In this document: positions 24,325 to 36,589 of the stretch, one piece after another
Layout of the letters: each line of letters starts with the position of its first letter
Numbering within the stretch: the stretch's first letter is position 1
NCBI GenBank assembly: GCA_038503065.1
Contig: JBCAMK010000018.1
Coordinates: 1,364,001 to 1,428,000 of the forward strand
From: Paragyromitra xinjiangensis
Lineage: Eukaryota; Ascomycota; Pezizomycetes; Pezizales; Discinaceae
Length of the DNA stretch: 64,000 nt
Direction: 5' to 3'
The notes under the pieces: generated by a model
Database searches by the model: none
What the model saw: only the letters and a program-made list of their open reading frames with translations
What the model was told of the DNA's origin: nothing
Program-made: the position numbers and the translations under genes

Positions 24325-25059
24325 TGGATATCAAGGGTGTTGAATCGATGTGTCTTTCTGCGTCATCGCCTTGCAACGGGATGCTTTTTCTGCTTTCTCT
24401 CTTTGTTTGCTATTTCTCCTTTTGCGAGCTATTAGCGGTTCATGTGGTGCGAGTACTTAGGCGTGATGATATTGTGGATATGCTGTTGGGCTTGGGCACT
24501 ACCCCGGCTGAGCTAGCGCTGTGCGGGTTTGTGGTTGAGCTCTGCGGGTTTATAGAGCCATCATCAAATCCCATCACGGAAGGTCTTGCGGATTGAAAAC
24601 GGTTGATATTGGTAACGGAATACGAAGCAGCATGAAAAAAAAATTGTTATACAACCTTGTGGGAGATATTTTGATGGGTATTAATAGCACCTAGATAGCA
24701 TATTTAAGGGCATGATGCTTTATGATAGTTGTATTAGTGGTATTTAGCCGAGCGCCAAAACGAGAATATTATATCAAGTGATGAGTATTCTCCACGACGT
24801 GACTGAAGCTAGTAATATTTTTAAGCTCTACGAGGCGGTAGGGCGGAAGCGTGCTTCAGGCGAAGCTTGCGAGCTCGAGTAGTTGCAATTCCTCCACCAA
24901 TTAGTGAAGGAATTGGGCATTACTTGCAAGATATTATAGTAAATCTAATGAGTCCGTAGCGGGTTTAGGGTTGGTACCCATGAAGTCTTCATCAGTTACC
25001 CTACCTGGCTGATCATGATCCCCTGTCTAAAACACACCCCTCCACTACCACCTTTCGTC
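24325..25059. other. Intergenic between two relic genes
   Basis: No gene seen. The frame at 24306-24596 is hydrophobic but overlaps the tail of the deaminase relic and is not convincing. Confidence 0.45.
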
Positions 25060-26079
25060 ATGGATTCCTTATACTTGTCAGCAACGCCAGTACCCACTAC
25101 TCCACAGCAACAGGGAAAACTTGACCTATCCCTAAACTAACCTGGAGCATAGCACACTTAAAGAACCCTTTGCCAACCGCTATAATGAGACGCTTATCGA
25201 AAACCTCACCCAACCGGAAGACGAGGAACTGAACCCGCCATCGTAAATCTGGTCGTACTACTCAGCTGCCGCAAGCATTGTGCGGGATGGCATGCGATCG
25301 TTCGTCAAGAATCGGCGCGTCAGCGGCTTCACGCCCCTCCCATCCGGTCTTACTTCCCCCTAGCGAAGATACTCCTCGCTCACCGTCTGCCTCCGCTCTT
25401 CGCCACCTGTGCGATGGCGTAGAAGCATCATTACCGGTCGTGAAGCAACAGATTTCCCACTAGAAGTTGCTCATATCATCCCCTTCGGCATCTCTCAAAA
25501 CACGAATTCCCGCCAGGAATCCTTCTGGAAATTTCTCGACATTTTTATGGGAACCCCTCGTACTGACGCCCTGTTGGACTGCATCGGCGCCGACAACATC
25601 AACCGTCTCGAGAACCTTATCCTCCTGGATCGGTCTATGCATTCCCTCTTTGGCAAGGGCACTGTTACCTTTCATCCGGTACCCCCTCTCTCTACCAGTA
25701 CTGGTACAACTTCATCGTACCAAATCAGGTTTTCGTGGAACGGCAAAAACCACCGGTAAAGGGTCAAATCACGACAACACATACTAGCGCCGAGGAGGCT
25801 GCCCAGCTCGTGATATCTGGGGATAAATTCCGTCTGTCAACTACGTTTCCTGATATACCTCTTCCAAACACAATATTTCTCGAAATCCACCAAGCGGTTA
25901 ACGCCCTCCGCCATGTTATTGCGGGCGCGACGCGGAACCCTTTCGATGATGAGACTTATCATTCGGACGAAGAGAAACCACGCCTTGTCACAGATTATGG
26001 TGGCATCGAGCTCTTTACACAAAAACTGGTTTCTTCTCCCACAGCAATGGTCGATCTTTTTCAGGGTGGCTTCCTGTAA
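25060..26079 (+). pseudogene. Decayed HNH-nuclease-domain gene
   Basis: The core is clear: TGREATDFPLEVAHIIPFGI followed by NTNSRQESFWKFL and DNINRLENLILLDRSMHSLF, the layout of the fungal HNH_2-type domain, which has the usual H near AHIIPF and the downstream N and H residues. Downstream, VERQKPPVKGQITTTHTS to 26079 joins either across a 50-bp GT-AG intron (25679-25728, phase 0) or by a frameshift at the same place. Upstream the frame changes near 25425, and earlier stops separate the likely start (ATG 25060, MDSLYLSATPVPTTPQQQGK) from the domain. Fungal HNH proteins of this type have no established role. I call it a pseudogene because at least one frameshift and two upstream stops are needed to read it. 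Confidence 0.6.
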
Positions 26080-27016
26080 TGGACATATGAAATACACCAG
26101 ATTTAACCGGGCTTGGTCCGGAGCGATATTTGTAGCTCATTTCTTTGTGCTACTCCATCAATAAGACTCTAATTTTACCTTTTGCTGGTGAGACAAGAGG
26201 ACAGTTGGAGGCTTCGTGCTGTATTTCCTTTAAGAGTCTGAAGTATTTTTCACGGCCGTGTACCATGCAATTACTTTACGATATGCGATTCATATGATAT
26301 GCGATTGAATTAGGTTTCCCAGCTACCTAACCCCGTCATGCTGTCAGATCGTACCAGACCCTAAATACATGTATTCAGACTCAAACCGAAATCTATCAAT
26401 AGATCTTGCTGCGGTTTGACTCATAGGTGGCATGCAGAAGCCCTTGGATGATATCGAGTGAGATATCATGATGACAAATAATTATTGATTGATTGATTGT
26501 TTCATTAAGTAATAGTTAGAGTAATGGAGCTAAGTCTGTCGGCAGCCTCAAGACTAGGTGGCTGCTTGGAGATATCGTGAAGACAACTTCAACAGAAGTT
26601 TGGAATAGGATACCGGAATAATTAGAAGCACGCCAGATAGGCTACGAACTGCAATTGATTCTGAGGGTGCTACTACGATGAATTGATTCGTGTATCTTAG
26701 GCTCTGAATCGGTCGGCGGCCTTATTCGAGATGTCAAAAGACTTATCCCCACCAGGATCTTACCCGCCTATTTCATTATGTCCCGGGGCACAAAATTAGA
26801 AGGCTTTTGTATTTTGGTTTCTGATAGCTATCTTCAAGTTTCTATTTCTCTCCTCCTGCACGAGTACACAAAGCTCATAGCACGCCTTACAGTTCGAATC
26901 CACTTCTACACCTCTTCAACACTTCAACGACATTGTTTAATACAGGAACCCTATAATAAAGTTGTGACAGGTTTGTTACAATCCTCTCATTAATTTAGAT
27001 CAAGATCTAACATTAG
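26080..27016. other. Intergenic, no gene recognised
   Basis: Contains a short TTGA repeat near 26484. Nothing else supported. Confidence 0.45.
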
Positions 27017-27460
27017 AATAGAATCCAAAATGAACGTCATGTCAGATTTCCCAGAATTCGAATTCGAAACATCTCAGACGCGGAAACAATTAGAAACGAG
27101 ATTACTGCACAGCAAATCCATAAACTTACGGCTCTCGCGATCGAAACATCCGACATCATTCCGCCCCTCATTTCCCCCGGACCTAGAGAACAAATTGTCC
27201 GCTACATCGATGACCATTGCGATGGGTGGGAAAGTATCCGAGTAGACAAAACTGGAGCTATAGATGCTGTATACGACGTTATAGGCTCTTATAACATACG
27301 CGAAATTCACGATGAGCTGGCTGCCAGAGCTCAGACTACGACTCCCATGGACGAAGCCATTCGATACGCCTTTGTCTCCGTGTATATCGCTAACTTTTTT
27401 GCTGCTTGTATCTCACCTAGTTTCCTAGGATTATCTATACCTAATGTAGATACCGTATAG
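27017..27460 (+). pseudogene. Gene fragment, frame lost at its start and cut at its end
   Basis: A frame open from 27017 to 27460 reads as protein (ITAQQIHKLTALAIETSDII, VRYIDDHCDGWESIRVDKTG, ELAARAQTTTPMDEAIRYAF). The only nearby ATGs (27030, 27039) lie in another frame, so a one-base frameshift near 27060-27070 is needed to connect them. The stop codon lies inside the left end of a probable MITE (27453-27590), which suggests the original gene continued. Function unknown. Confidence 0.35.
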
Positions 27461-27590
27461 TTTTCAAACTCGCCTTTTATACCCCCAGCTTCAGGTCACG
27501 GGTTAGCTTGTTGCGGTATATTTTTCACCCTTCTGCGGCTTGGCTAGGTATTTTTGAGGCCTCCATTACTGACCTGAATCGATTATACAG
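27453..27590. mobile_element. Possible degenerate MITE, 138 bp
   Basis: The left end CCGTATAGTTTTC and the inverted right end CTGTATAATCGATTC are partly alike, and each is bordered by TA (27451-27452 and 27591-27592). The end resembles that of the element at 41323 (CCGTATAGTTTCGAG). The match is short, so this is tentative. Confidence 0.35.
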
Positions 27591-27693
27591 TAACCAACAA
27601 TATCTCTATCTGTTGCAACACTCCTTCTAACTACGTCACAATTCTATCATTTCAAGCCCTCCCCCTTACTAGTCTATAAAAACCTACAATAAT

Positions 27694-30108
27694 CTAAAAA
27701 CTCAGCTCACTATAGTTTACACCCTCTCCCTTCCAGCTCCCAACAGCGAGGATCGCCGTCGCCTGCCATATCGCGTTCGCTGTCTTCCCCGCGAATCCCA
27801 CCGCAGTCTCCAAATCACCATCCGCAACAGCCTCCGTAATACCCGGAAATGTAGTCCCAACATAGCCCGTGTCAACACCAGGTGCATAGATCACTAATTG
27901 ACTGGTCAGCAGGCTCCAGAGAGCTAATAAAGGGGGAACATACTGTGCTTATAGAACTCTCTCCCCGGGAGACCACCTTGCGTGATGAACCCTCTTCCGA
28001 ACGTCTTCAGCCTCGTGTTGATTGCTTTCAGCTTGGGATCGTTCTCGGCGAGACCCGTTGCAAAGGGCATGAATTCGTTTGCGATTTTTACGAACCCTGC
28101 TACTGCATCATTCACTGGGCTAAGGTCGAGGTCGAGACTGGAGGCTTCAACAGCAGTGAGGAGCCTTTGGTAGTAGAGCGAAAGCTCTGAAGCGTAAGTC
28201 GCAACATTCAGCGGGAGGAGCGGGCGGTCGATAAGATTCATTGCGAGGACGCCAAGAAATTGGCCAGCTGCAACGTGTATAGCCCAGCCAGGGTCGCCAT
28301 ATGTAGTCATCCAGTGGTAAGAGTCGTAGTCGGAGTGGTAGTGGTACACCGGGTCGTTCGCTGATGCGCCGTAGCTCAAATCAACCTGTTGTACTGTTAA
28401 ATTCATCGGTCATAGAAGGATCTGATGGGGAACCTAAATCTGCCTGCGGGGATAGGCAATGGCGGAGACTTACAGCTGTGATACCGGCTTGAACAAAAGC
28501 GGTGAAATCGCTGTGGGCGCCCAACACTCCGATGGCAGAAGACTGTGCAGTCCAATTGTCGTATATTGTTCGAGGACTATTATTCGGCGCCGGGATCTTC
28601 TTCATCACCTCAATGAGAATATCATGTAGCTCTGGGTTCGCCTCAAGAGCGAATAGAGGTCCGGCAGCAGCGACATCGACGTTCAGATACGCGACAACAT
28701 TTGGACTCGCCCAGGTAATGTACTCTTCGAGCCACTCGGTCGAGCTAACCATACCATATTCCTCGGAATCCCAAGAAGCAAAGACACTAGCCATCGCATC
28801 AGTGTCATCTCGATAGAAATATCCGCAATAAAAAGAGCCTACATCGTTCTTCTCGGCTTCCAGCCTTGCGCCACAAGCTTCCCGAATGCTCTAACAAGCT
28901 CAACAAGCACCGCCGTCGCAGAATTCGGATCTGCCGCGCCGCCGACGATCCATGCATCGCGATGGTTCCCAATTATGATAACTTCGTCCGAGATCGTCCC
29001 GTTGATTATGCCAATAACATCCCAGATATCCGTAATATTTCCCTCCATAGCATTATTGATCGTGAGCACCACACCAGGTGCAGGTCCGGTCGAGTATGAA
29101 ATACCCGGTAAGCCTCCGGACCAATCACTGATATTCACATCAGCTGCAGATACACCATGGCCATTCAATGCCTCCAGAAGCGGCCTGGAGTCCCGGTAGG
29201 AAAGCGGTAACGACGGAATATGCGGATATATCTTGGCGAGGGACACCTGGCTTGGAAGGATATCCAGGCGTGGTCTAACACTGTTAACACGATTAGAAGG
29301 GCGGGGGGCTCAAGAACTAACCGGATCTCCAACATAGACACTGAAGTAAGACACTGAACCTCTTTGCACAGAGGACGGGTTGCGTGCTGGACCATCGGGG
29401 TAAGGAAGATGGCCATTCTCCACACGTATGTTTCCGTCATCCCCAGGGTCGCTGTAGATGATCGCGCCGATCATGCCAAAGTCTTGTGCGTTCTTGACTT
29501 TGAGACCGCGGAGCTGAGGGCCATACTGAACAATTGCAATCTTGCCCTCAAGCTGCACACCGAGCTCCACGAGACGCTGGAAATCGGTTTTGTGTCCCCG
29601 TCTGCCATGGAGTCAGCTAAAAGGTGCAAACGACATCTCAAATGGAATATGCTTACCCAACGAATATATATTCTGCTGTCGCATTCCCGGTGAATGAGTA
29701 TCCATGGAATGTGGTGACACGATTCGGATAACTTGTAGTCGGGTCTGCGGACAATATATCTTCCTGAACGGCGGCATGGAAGACCGACCCATTCGGATAA
29801 CTAAGGGACACCATCTGCGTGACTGGGTAGTCTAAAAACACGTTATACGGGATGATAGTCGTTGAGATACCGCTCTCAATCCATCTGTCGCGGGTCCACG
29901 CTGCTTGAGAGTAGTTTGTGCCCGCAAGGTGAAGGCCATGGGTATAGTAATATGACCACTCTGAGAGTCCAACAGTATCAAAGGATTTCATAATGAATGC
30001 CTCCTTCTCGGCGAGAGAAAGGTCGAGTGTCGGAACATCGCTGGCAAGAGACCAATCAACGAGAGAGCCGAAGACGACGAGAGAAGAAAGCTTAGAGATT
30101 GGTTTCAT
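27694..30108 (-). CDS. Secreted M28 peptidase, glutamate carboxypeptidase II family, one frameshift
   Basis: Six exons (30108-29657, 29601-29322, 29274-28843, 28786-28474, 28385-27944, 27893-27694) with five GT-AG introns of 47-88 bp. Signal peptide at residues 1-23. The protein has a PA domain (around VGRGHKTDFQRLVELGV and GKIAIVQYG), then the M28 zinc site: GNHRDAW, GGAADPNS, WDSEEYG, GAHSDFTAF and YHYHSDYDSYHW, and a helical dimerisation-type domain at the end. All zinc ligands and the catalytic Glu are present. The summed exons are 2119 bases, exactly one more than a whole number of codons. The surplus base lies in exon 3 near 29225-29237, between the parts reading TTPGYPSKPGVPRQ and IPSLPLSYRD. 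Without it the protein would be about 705 residues, normal for the family, so it is a recent single-base mutation or an assembly error. Likely substrates are acidic C-terminal residues of small peptides outside the cell or in the vacuole. Confidence 0.85.
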
Positions 30109-33100
30109 TCTGGAAAAGAAATGGGGAGCCTGAGGAGAAGAAGAAATTTGATGGCGGGGCAGAGGATTATAAAGTTAGCTAAGGAGCATATAATATTACA
30201 AAGTCTACATACATAGGAAGGAAAATCGAGTAATTTCTAGGCAAAGGCCTGTAACATTCTCTGATATTTCTCGATATATGTGCTCAATATTTTGTAATCA
30301 ACAGGCGTATTTTTCAGAATGGAAGGTGGGGAGTAGCGGTCGCGACATTGGGAGACCCGGCCCTGTCTTTCATTTAGAGGCACTAATACAAGTTCTCCTA
30401 CCTCAATAAAATCTCCGTCAGCCAGCTAGGCCTGCGGAAGATACCACTGCAGGGGATCGTCGAAACCCCTGGAATATTTTCCGATAGTGTGGGGCCTATA
30501 ACGTATGCCAAGAATTCTTTTGAGCAAGGTAAGATTACTGTGTTCGATTACTGGAGCCCATTGTTGTCGGTACTCCGTCGACCTCGGTATGAAACTTTAT
30601 ATTACGCCATTCCTAATGGTGCAATTCGGGATGGTCTCGGAGCTGGAAGGGATAAGGAATTAACCTAAATTCTGACCGCCGCTAGTAATCAAGATTGAGA
30701 CTTCCTTTATTGAGGCTTAGACTTGCCTTAATGTGCGGGAAAGGTTATTGGTAAGCCTCATAAATCTCATCTAATATCAAGGAATATGTAGCTCTCTAGG
30801 ATCCCAAATAATATCCCTACTAAATCGCTAGAGCAAACCATAGTATCCATAAACTAGCAGTGAAGGAACTCGTAAAATAGGTGATGAGACCGATCAAAGC
30901 TTCGCCTAAATCCAGGAGAAGTCCGCACGGGTGAAGTTCAAGACAAAACAAGGACTAAGCCGTGTTGTATTATTGGGAGCACGTAGGGAGGAATAGAAGA
31001 CTTTATTGCTTGCTTGCTAGGTGGGCATACGGCCCCTATCTAAATACTCTCTCGGGTGCCCGAGTGCCCGTGTGCTCGGGTACCTGTCTCTCAATCATTT
31101 CCGACTCCGAAGGGCCAAGCCCCGTATTAGGAAGCATCTCCAACAAGCCGTGACGCCGGATAGCCGAGTGAGGTACTGTGATGGAAATAGGTAAATTTAT
31201 GTAGACGTCCCCCGAAAGCTGTCTAACCGATGGAAGAGAAGCTCTCTTCCCTGATATTTGTGGGTCAAGGGTCTTCATCAACTCGCCACCTAGCACACCG
31301 TTAATCCTAACGATACCGCAGACTTGGCGAAAAAGTGTATTTAATGGCCCCCACTTTTTCCGATGACTGGTACTGAATCTGGAATATTCCGTTTGACGAT
31401 TCGCTGTTGTGAAATATACCACGGGCTTTTTTTTCTGCCACTAGGTTCCTTGGCTTAAGTCCAAAGTGCCTTTTTGGTGGGAGTAAAATCAGTGTTTGAA
31501 TAGTCGTGATCGCACGAGAGAACGCCATATATAGAACTTGCTAAACAGGTACCGAGGGTCATGGAACTGTGTTGTGCAGTAGGTCAGGGACTTTAGTGTA
31601 CGGTACGGATAGAGCAAAGCTTCCAGCCATGAGGATCCTGTAACTAATGCTCTAGTGGGTAGCGAACCTTGATCTTATCGGTAATAGTACATGCAGCTGC
31701 AGGAGATAATAGCCTACGTCGCAGACTCTAAGATTTGAGCTAGAATTCCCCTGGAGCAAAGACAGGTCTATCAGCGCTCTGACGAAATAGGTAGAGCGGT
31801 GAAACAAGCTGTACAAACCGTGTGTTTGCGTTCAGCAACGTGCGGGTCAACCCCGCAGGCCAGTCAGCTTTCGCATCGTCAATAGTGAACTCAACACCGG
31901 ACGGACATAGGCCGGTTAGAGGTCTGTGCGGATTATGCTCGCGATGGGGAGCATCCGTTTGTCGACCGGCGGAGAGGGGGAACTCGGCGCCATCTATAGC
32001 CTATGTGCTGTGGCTCAGGTGAGGATAGGGTACGGAAGATGATGGGGCGGATCTTGGTTATCTAAGTCGCTAGTGTATGGATCTTATGAGCATCCTAGTA
32101 TATTGGCGTCAACGACGCGGTGAAGTGCCCTTACAAGGTTTGTAGTGATGAATTCTTACGAGCTGGGTTAGCTTCGGAGTCGACGAGGCCGAGACCATCG
32201 GCTTTAAGCAGTGGTTAACGCTTCGTGGATGATGCCAAGGTACCAGGTAGTCTTTGTCGGTGTGTTCATCCCTCGCTGCGATCCCTAGCCAGAATGGGTG
32301 AATTGGAAGATTAAGGAACTGTTTGGGTCGTGGAGATGGAGCTTGACGCAAAACTCATTTTGACTCTCGTTTTCTCTCCTATGGTGTGCAGCAGCCATAG
32401 GCAGTAGGGGATGTGAACGAGCCTAGTTCCCCCGATGTCGTGCATTAAATCAGCTGATCTGCCTAATGAGATTGCATCGACCTCACTTCTTGCGCTCTCT
32501 CTCCATAGGGTTTTTGGACATCGTTTTCGTTGATATTTTCTAAGCTTGCCCCATCCCCTGCCACTGCGGTTGCTGTGCACCGTTCCCATCCCCAATTGCC
32601 TGCAGAAAACTACGCGCCGTAGGAGTAGGAGTACTTACTCGAGCTGTATGGAAACTCCCTCCAGACCTTTCTCAGAGCTTCAAATTTTCGGAAGATTTCC
32701 GGGGGTGATTTGGTTCCCCCGAGCACAAACCCCTCCCCTCGAGTCCCCAGGGGTTTCCCAGCCCCCAAAATTCTCAATGTCCCAGACAATACAGAACGCA
32801 GAAAGCTGCGTATATGCGGTTGGACACGAGATTACACTTCTATAGGCTATCGGGTGATGGTTGGTGATTCCATTACGTTCAAAGGAGAAAATATTAACTT
32901 TCGCCGGTAGGTATTTACATAGGTACGTATGCTACACATGCGCTGTAGGATAGGCTAAGACAATACCGCAATCACAACAAGCCCCCGAAATGGAAAAAGG
33001 GTCGGCTGAAGATGGCTAGTTTAAGCCTAAAGACATATGGGGCCACTATATTTAGCGTGATCCAAATAATAGGGACCCGATATACGCTTAACCAAAGAAC

Positions 33101-33389
33101 ACACTTTGACTATAAACCCCCCCTCGCTTTCTTCTCTTTTTCCTTCGTAACGGGCACCCGTCCTTCCCTCTTCTTTCATCACCTTCAAGGAATTCTTGAA
33201 TACAAAACCGTGCTCACTCTGCTTAGACAAGAGACTTAGCTACCTACAACGTGTCGATATTCTTAGATGTTGTCCTCCTTTGATGGTGCATAGAATGATC
33301 CAGCAATTCTAACAGACAACAAGATCATGCGGACAAACATGAATCTTCATATGCGCTTCAATCCGGTCCGGGCCAAACCCTTAGTGCTA
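30109..33389. other. 3.3-kb gene-free stretch
   Basis: Open frames (for example 31036-31422 on the minus strand, 32546-32845 on the plus) have no family features. No RNA gene or inverted-repeat element was detected. Confidence 0.45.
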
Positions 33390-33554
33390 CAGTTCAATCT
33401 TAAGGGTATGCCACCAAAGAAACCTCAAAGCCCTAAGGGTATTCTTATAAAGCGATACCCTTATTTTACCATACAAAAAAAGCTGAAACCACCAGGTGTA
33501 CCCTTATAGAGCAGATACCCTTATACAGCGAACTCTTATCGGGCGATTGAACTG
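33390..33554. mobile_element. MITE, 165 bp, TATAAGG-box family, copy 1
   Basis: The ends are a perfect 10-bp inverted repeat (CAGTTCAATC) flanked by TA (33388-33389, 33555-33556). Inside the right end three TATAAGGGT-like boxes recur at roughly 20-bp spacing. Read inward from the right end, the sequence aligns base by base with the right end of the element at 53371-53540, so the two are copies of one family. No coding capacity. Confidence 0.8.
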
Positions 33555-33621
33555 TATGGCGCCCTCACATCGATGCACATCTATGTAACAACCCAACCAC
33601 TTTGGAAACTTTATTCCACGC

Positions 33622-33864
33622 ATGATCTTCCTTCCTCTTGTCTTCTATCCGCCCCTCTCATTCCTGCTGTCGCTAGAGCCCCTAGAACCGACCGACTCGC
33701 TCCCCAAGCAGCGAATTTTTGCCCGCGTATCCCCGAGTGTCTGCGCGGAGTTTGATGAGTTCAAGCTCTATTCTGCTCATAGAGCCTCTTCCTGTCTAGA
33801 GGTGGGTGTTTTGAAGGTTGATTTCTTCCTTTTCGCCATCTACTTGTTGCTCTTGCTATCATAA
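33622..33864 (+). CDS. Short frame, possibly the N-terminus of a lost class-3 lipase
   Basis: 80 codons from ATG. A hydrophobic start (MIFLPLVFYPPLSFLLSL) could be a signal peptide, followed by VSPSVCAEFDEFKLYSAHRA, which resembles the stretch just after the signal peptide in fungal class-3 lipases. There is no GxSxG motif and the frame ends in a hydrophobic tail. It may be a fragment or chance. Confidence 0.2.
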   Translation: MIFLPLVFYPPLSFLLSLEPLEPTDSLPKQRIFARVSPSVCAEFDEFKLYSAHRASSCLEVGVLKVDFFLFAIYLLLLLS

Positions 33865-34861
33865 TGGCTGAGGCAGCTGATAGATCAATCAAGGAGGGTG
33901 GCCAAATCGCTGAAGGCACTGTGCTAAGGAACAATTCCCGGTTATATTTCTAGCTATGATAAAGAGAAAGTGGAATGTCCAAGCTGACCCATGGTCGACA
34001 AACTTCCGGAAACCCGCAAGCCGCGAAATTTTCCTGTATTAAAGTTGTTTAATCAGCTAAGACCGCTGCAGCTTATTCTGTCTAGCCATCTAGATCTCCT
34101 CCATACGGTTATACAGTCGAGTATACGTACATACAAACTTAATGACGCCACCACCGTAGAAGCCGATCTCCCCCCCCCACAACCTAACCACAATACTTCA
34201 GAAACTAAGCAGGCTGCAGCGCTAACTCTTACTACAAGCACCGGAAGATATTCAGCGCGGCCATGCGGCCAGCGGTGTCGTTTCTGGCTGGGCAGAACGA
34301 TTGGAGAGACGTTATTCTTAGGTGAATGATACCCGCACAACCTTCTCATTTGTTGAGTATCTAGAATTACATTAAATGGCCGGCCTGTTCCAACACTTAC
34401 CCACCCAGCCCTAGAACATCGACGTCGATCAATAAGGTCACCCGAATCATATGAAATCACTCGGGTCATGAGAAATCACTCAAACCATCTACATGAACTA
34501 ATATTGAACAAATAGTAGGTACTTCATATAGAAAATACTAAATCTGATATAGATCGTAAAGAGGTGTGTATCTCTTTATTTTTAGAGAATTCAGCCAATT
34601 GAGAAGAGTCTGAAAATAATCTGGCAAACAATAGAAAATCTGTCGGCAATACGCCTATGAGATATTAAGGAGTGCATACTCCAATGAAGCGATGGCAACA
34701 ATTTAAACGTTGAACCCACCAAAGCAGAGTTTCCATAGTGCCCAACATCAAAGAACAAGTTAAAAGAGATATAGGCTAACACATACCGGTATACCGCTTG
34801 ATGCGATCAATCGGCTGCCGCCATAACTCTGGGTGCTGCCATATAAATTTGGGAAAACGTT
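33865..34861. other. Intergenic, no gene recognised
   Basis: The frame at 34053-34469 (minus) has no family features. Nothing else supported. Confidence 0.45.
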
Positions 34862-35183
34862 CAGGATACCATATTTCTAATGGGCTTGTATGCCGAATAC
34901 CACAACCAACTGCGCTCTAACCATATCCAACCCATCACAATACCACTATCGAACACTACAATTGCCAAAGACCTCTCAATATAGTACGCTATGCTAGTTA
35001 AAGTATAAAAAAAACCTAAATGTTCCCAGATTTTCTGCTGAGTTATAACGCAGAATTTGAAGGTTACCCCGTTTAGCCGAAGGAGCCGAAAGGGGCGGAT
35101 TTCGTATGTTTTTGGTGGGCATGGTTAGAGCGCAGTTGGTTGTCTTATCCGACATACAAACCCACTAGAAACATGGTATCCTG
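34862..35183. mobile_element. MITE-like element, 322 bp, 63-bp inverted ends
   Basis: Arms 34862-34924 and 35121-35183 (starting CAGGATACCA) are inverted copies with about seven differences, five of which are A:G or C:T transitions. The flanks AACGTT and AACGGT could be a 6-bp target duplication with one change; there is no TA pair directly at the ends. It lies 7 bp from the next element. Confidence 0.75.
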
Positions 35184-35190
35184 AACGGTA

Positions 35191-35355
35191 CAGTGAAAAC
35201 CGGTCATATGGCAGATCTGGTGTGTGGCGGACAGGGTCGTTTTTAGCAAGGGGACACAATATTCCTAAACACCACTAGCTAATATTGTGTTCCCCAACCC
35301 AAAAAATACCCATGTCCGCTACACACTAGATCCGCTACATGACCGGTTTTCACTG
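35191..35355. mobile_element. MITE, 165 bp, TA target duplication
   Basis: 43-bp terminal inverted repeats starting CAGTGAAAACCGGTCAT, flanked by TA (35189-35190 and 35356-35357). The arms differ at five positions, all A:G transitions, as expected from RIP or deamination. A second, inner inverted pair (ACACAATATT around 35245 and 35280) gives a compact hairpin. Confidence 0.85.
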
Positions 35356-35821
35356 TACGCAGCAAGCTGTACTGAGCACGGGACTAGGGTTAGCGCTTAA
35401 ACTTGGCAATGTACGGACATCTATCTTTCTTTTCATCTTCCTTACAACGTCAACTAATCACATTAAAAACTCCAAACAGCGTAACACAAGAGCGGCAATC
35501 TCTAGCTATTCAACATGCCTATTATTAAATTTGGTATGATATCTGCTGCCAGAACCGCTAGACCTGGAGGAACTGTTCATTTTCTGTTCCGTAAACAGCT
35601 TCACTCCACTCCGCAAGTGAATTAACAAGTGCCAATTTTTATTATGTGTTCAGCTGGTACTAACTAGGAGATGTTGGGCGGCAACCCAGATCCGGAGGAA
35701 GATAATGGTGAAGGAACCCCCGTAAACATTCTCATTCCGATGAGACTTAGCATACTAGAGAAGGTAAAACCCCATAATTTAAATATTAACTTTGTTAACG
35801 GTTTATAAGGGATATGCTGCG
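35356..35821. other. Intergenic, no gene recognised
   Basis: Short frames only. Confidence 0.45.
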
Positions 35822-36220
35822 ATGTCGTCAAAGCTTGATGATGGTTTCAAGAGCATCAACAAGCGCCTTGATAAATCCGATGAGAGACTTGAGAAAATTG
35901 ATTCAAAAGTTGATAGCTGGGTGTCCCATTCGGCGTCGGGTTAGTCATTGTCGGATTTTGGGCAGTACGTGGTCATGCCTGTAGATGATTGAGTCAAGGG
36001 ATCATCTTGATAAAAAGCTTGATGGATGTGAGAGCTCATCTCCAATTCTACCAAAGATTCGGAAGAGCGGATTAATTCAAAAGTAACATTATCCATCGAC
36101 AAGCTCGAGTCAATGATTACACAATCTCTCGACAAAGAGATTCGGAAGAAGGTGAGGAATGAAGTCCAGTATGCTATAGGCCTCGTGAATGCACGTAAAG
36201 ATGGGGAGGCTGGAAAGTGA
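35822..36220 (+). pseudogene. Coiled-coil protein fragment
   Basis: From ATG 35822 a frame reads MSSKLDDGFKSINKRLDKSD and stops at about 35942. Further on, other frames read HLDKKLDGCE and then DKLESMITQSLDKEIRKKVR, ending at a TGA near 36218. The heptad-like Leu/Ile spacing and KLD/RLD repeats point to a coiled coil. Either introns or frameshifts must join the parts. No family is recognised, and a decayed gene seems likelier than a functional one. Confidence 0.3.
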
Positions 36221-36589
36221 ACTAAAAGGATTAGAAGAGGCTAGAAAGTGAACTTAAAAGATGAGAGACTGGGAAGACTTCGTCGATAGGAGCTAGCTGT
36301 TACAGTGCATGACAATCAATAAATGGGTTTCCGCTCATATTTTTATTCGAGGGGATATGAATGGGCAAAGAGATTTGCTATTTAATGGCGGGGGGCCCAC
36401 GCCTAGCTTCGTAGATCATGCTCGTTAGTGTTTTGTCAAGAAATATATTATCTAACCTCTGGCTGACTAACACGACTTTAAACCTACAGAGTTATGGCCA
36501 GATGGCGAATACCGTCTGGCTATAACACCGGTATCTTGCACTCGTAAAACACTATCGCATCCTCATCAATCGCTCCATCGTAAGTCTTC

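Noticed and set aside
31036..31422. 128-codon frame on the minus strand, considered as an enzyme relic
   Set aside because: Checked against catalase-like and other motifs by eye without any consistent match.
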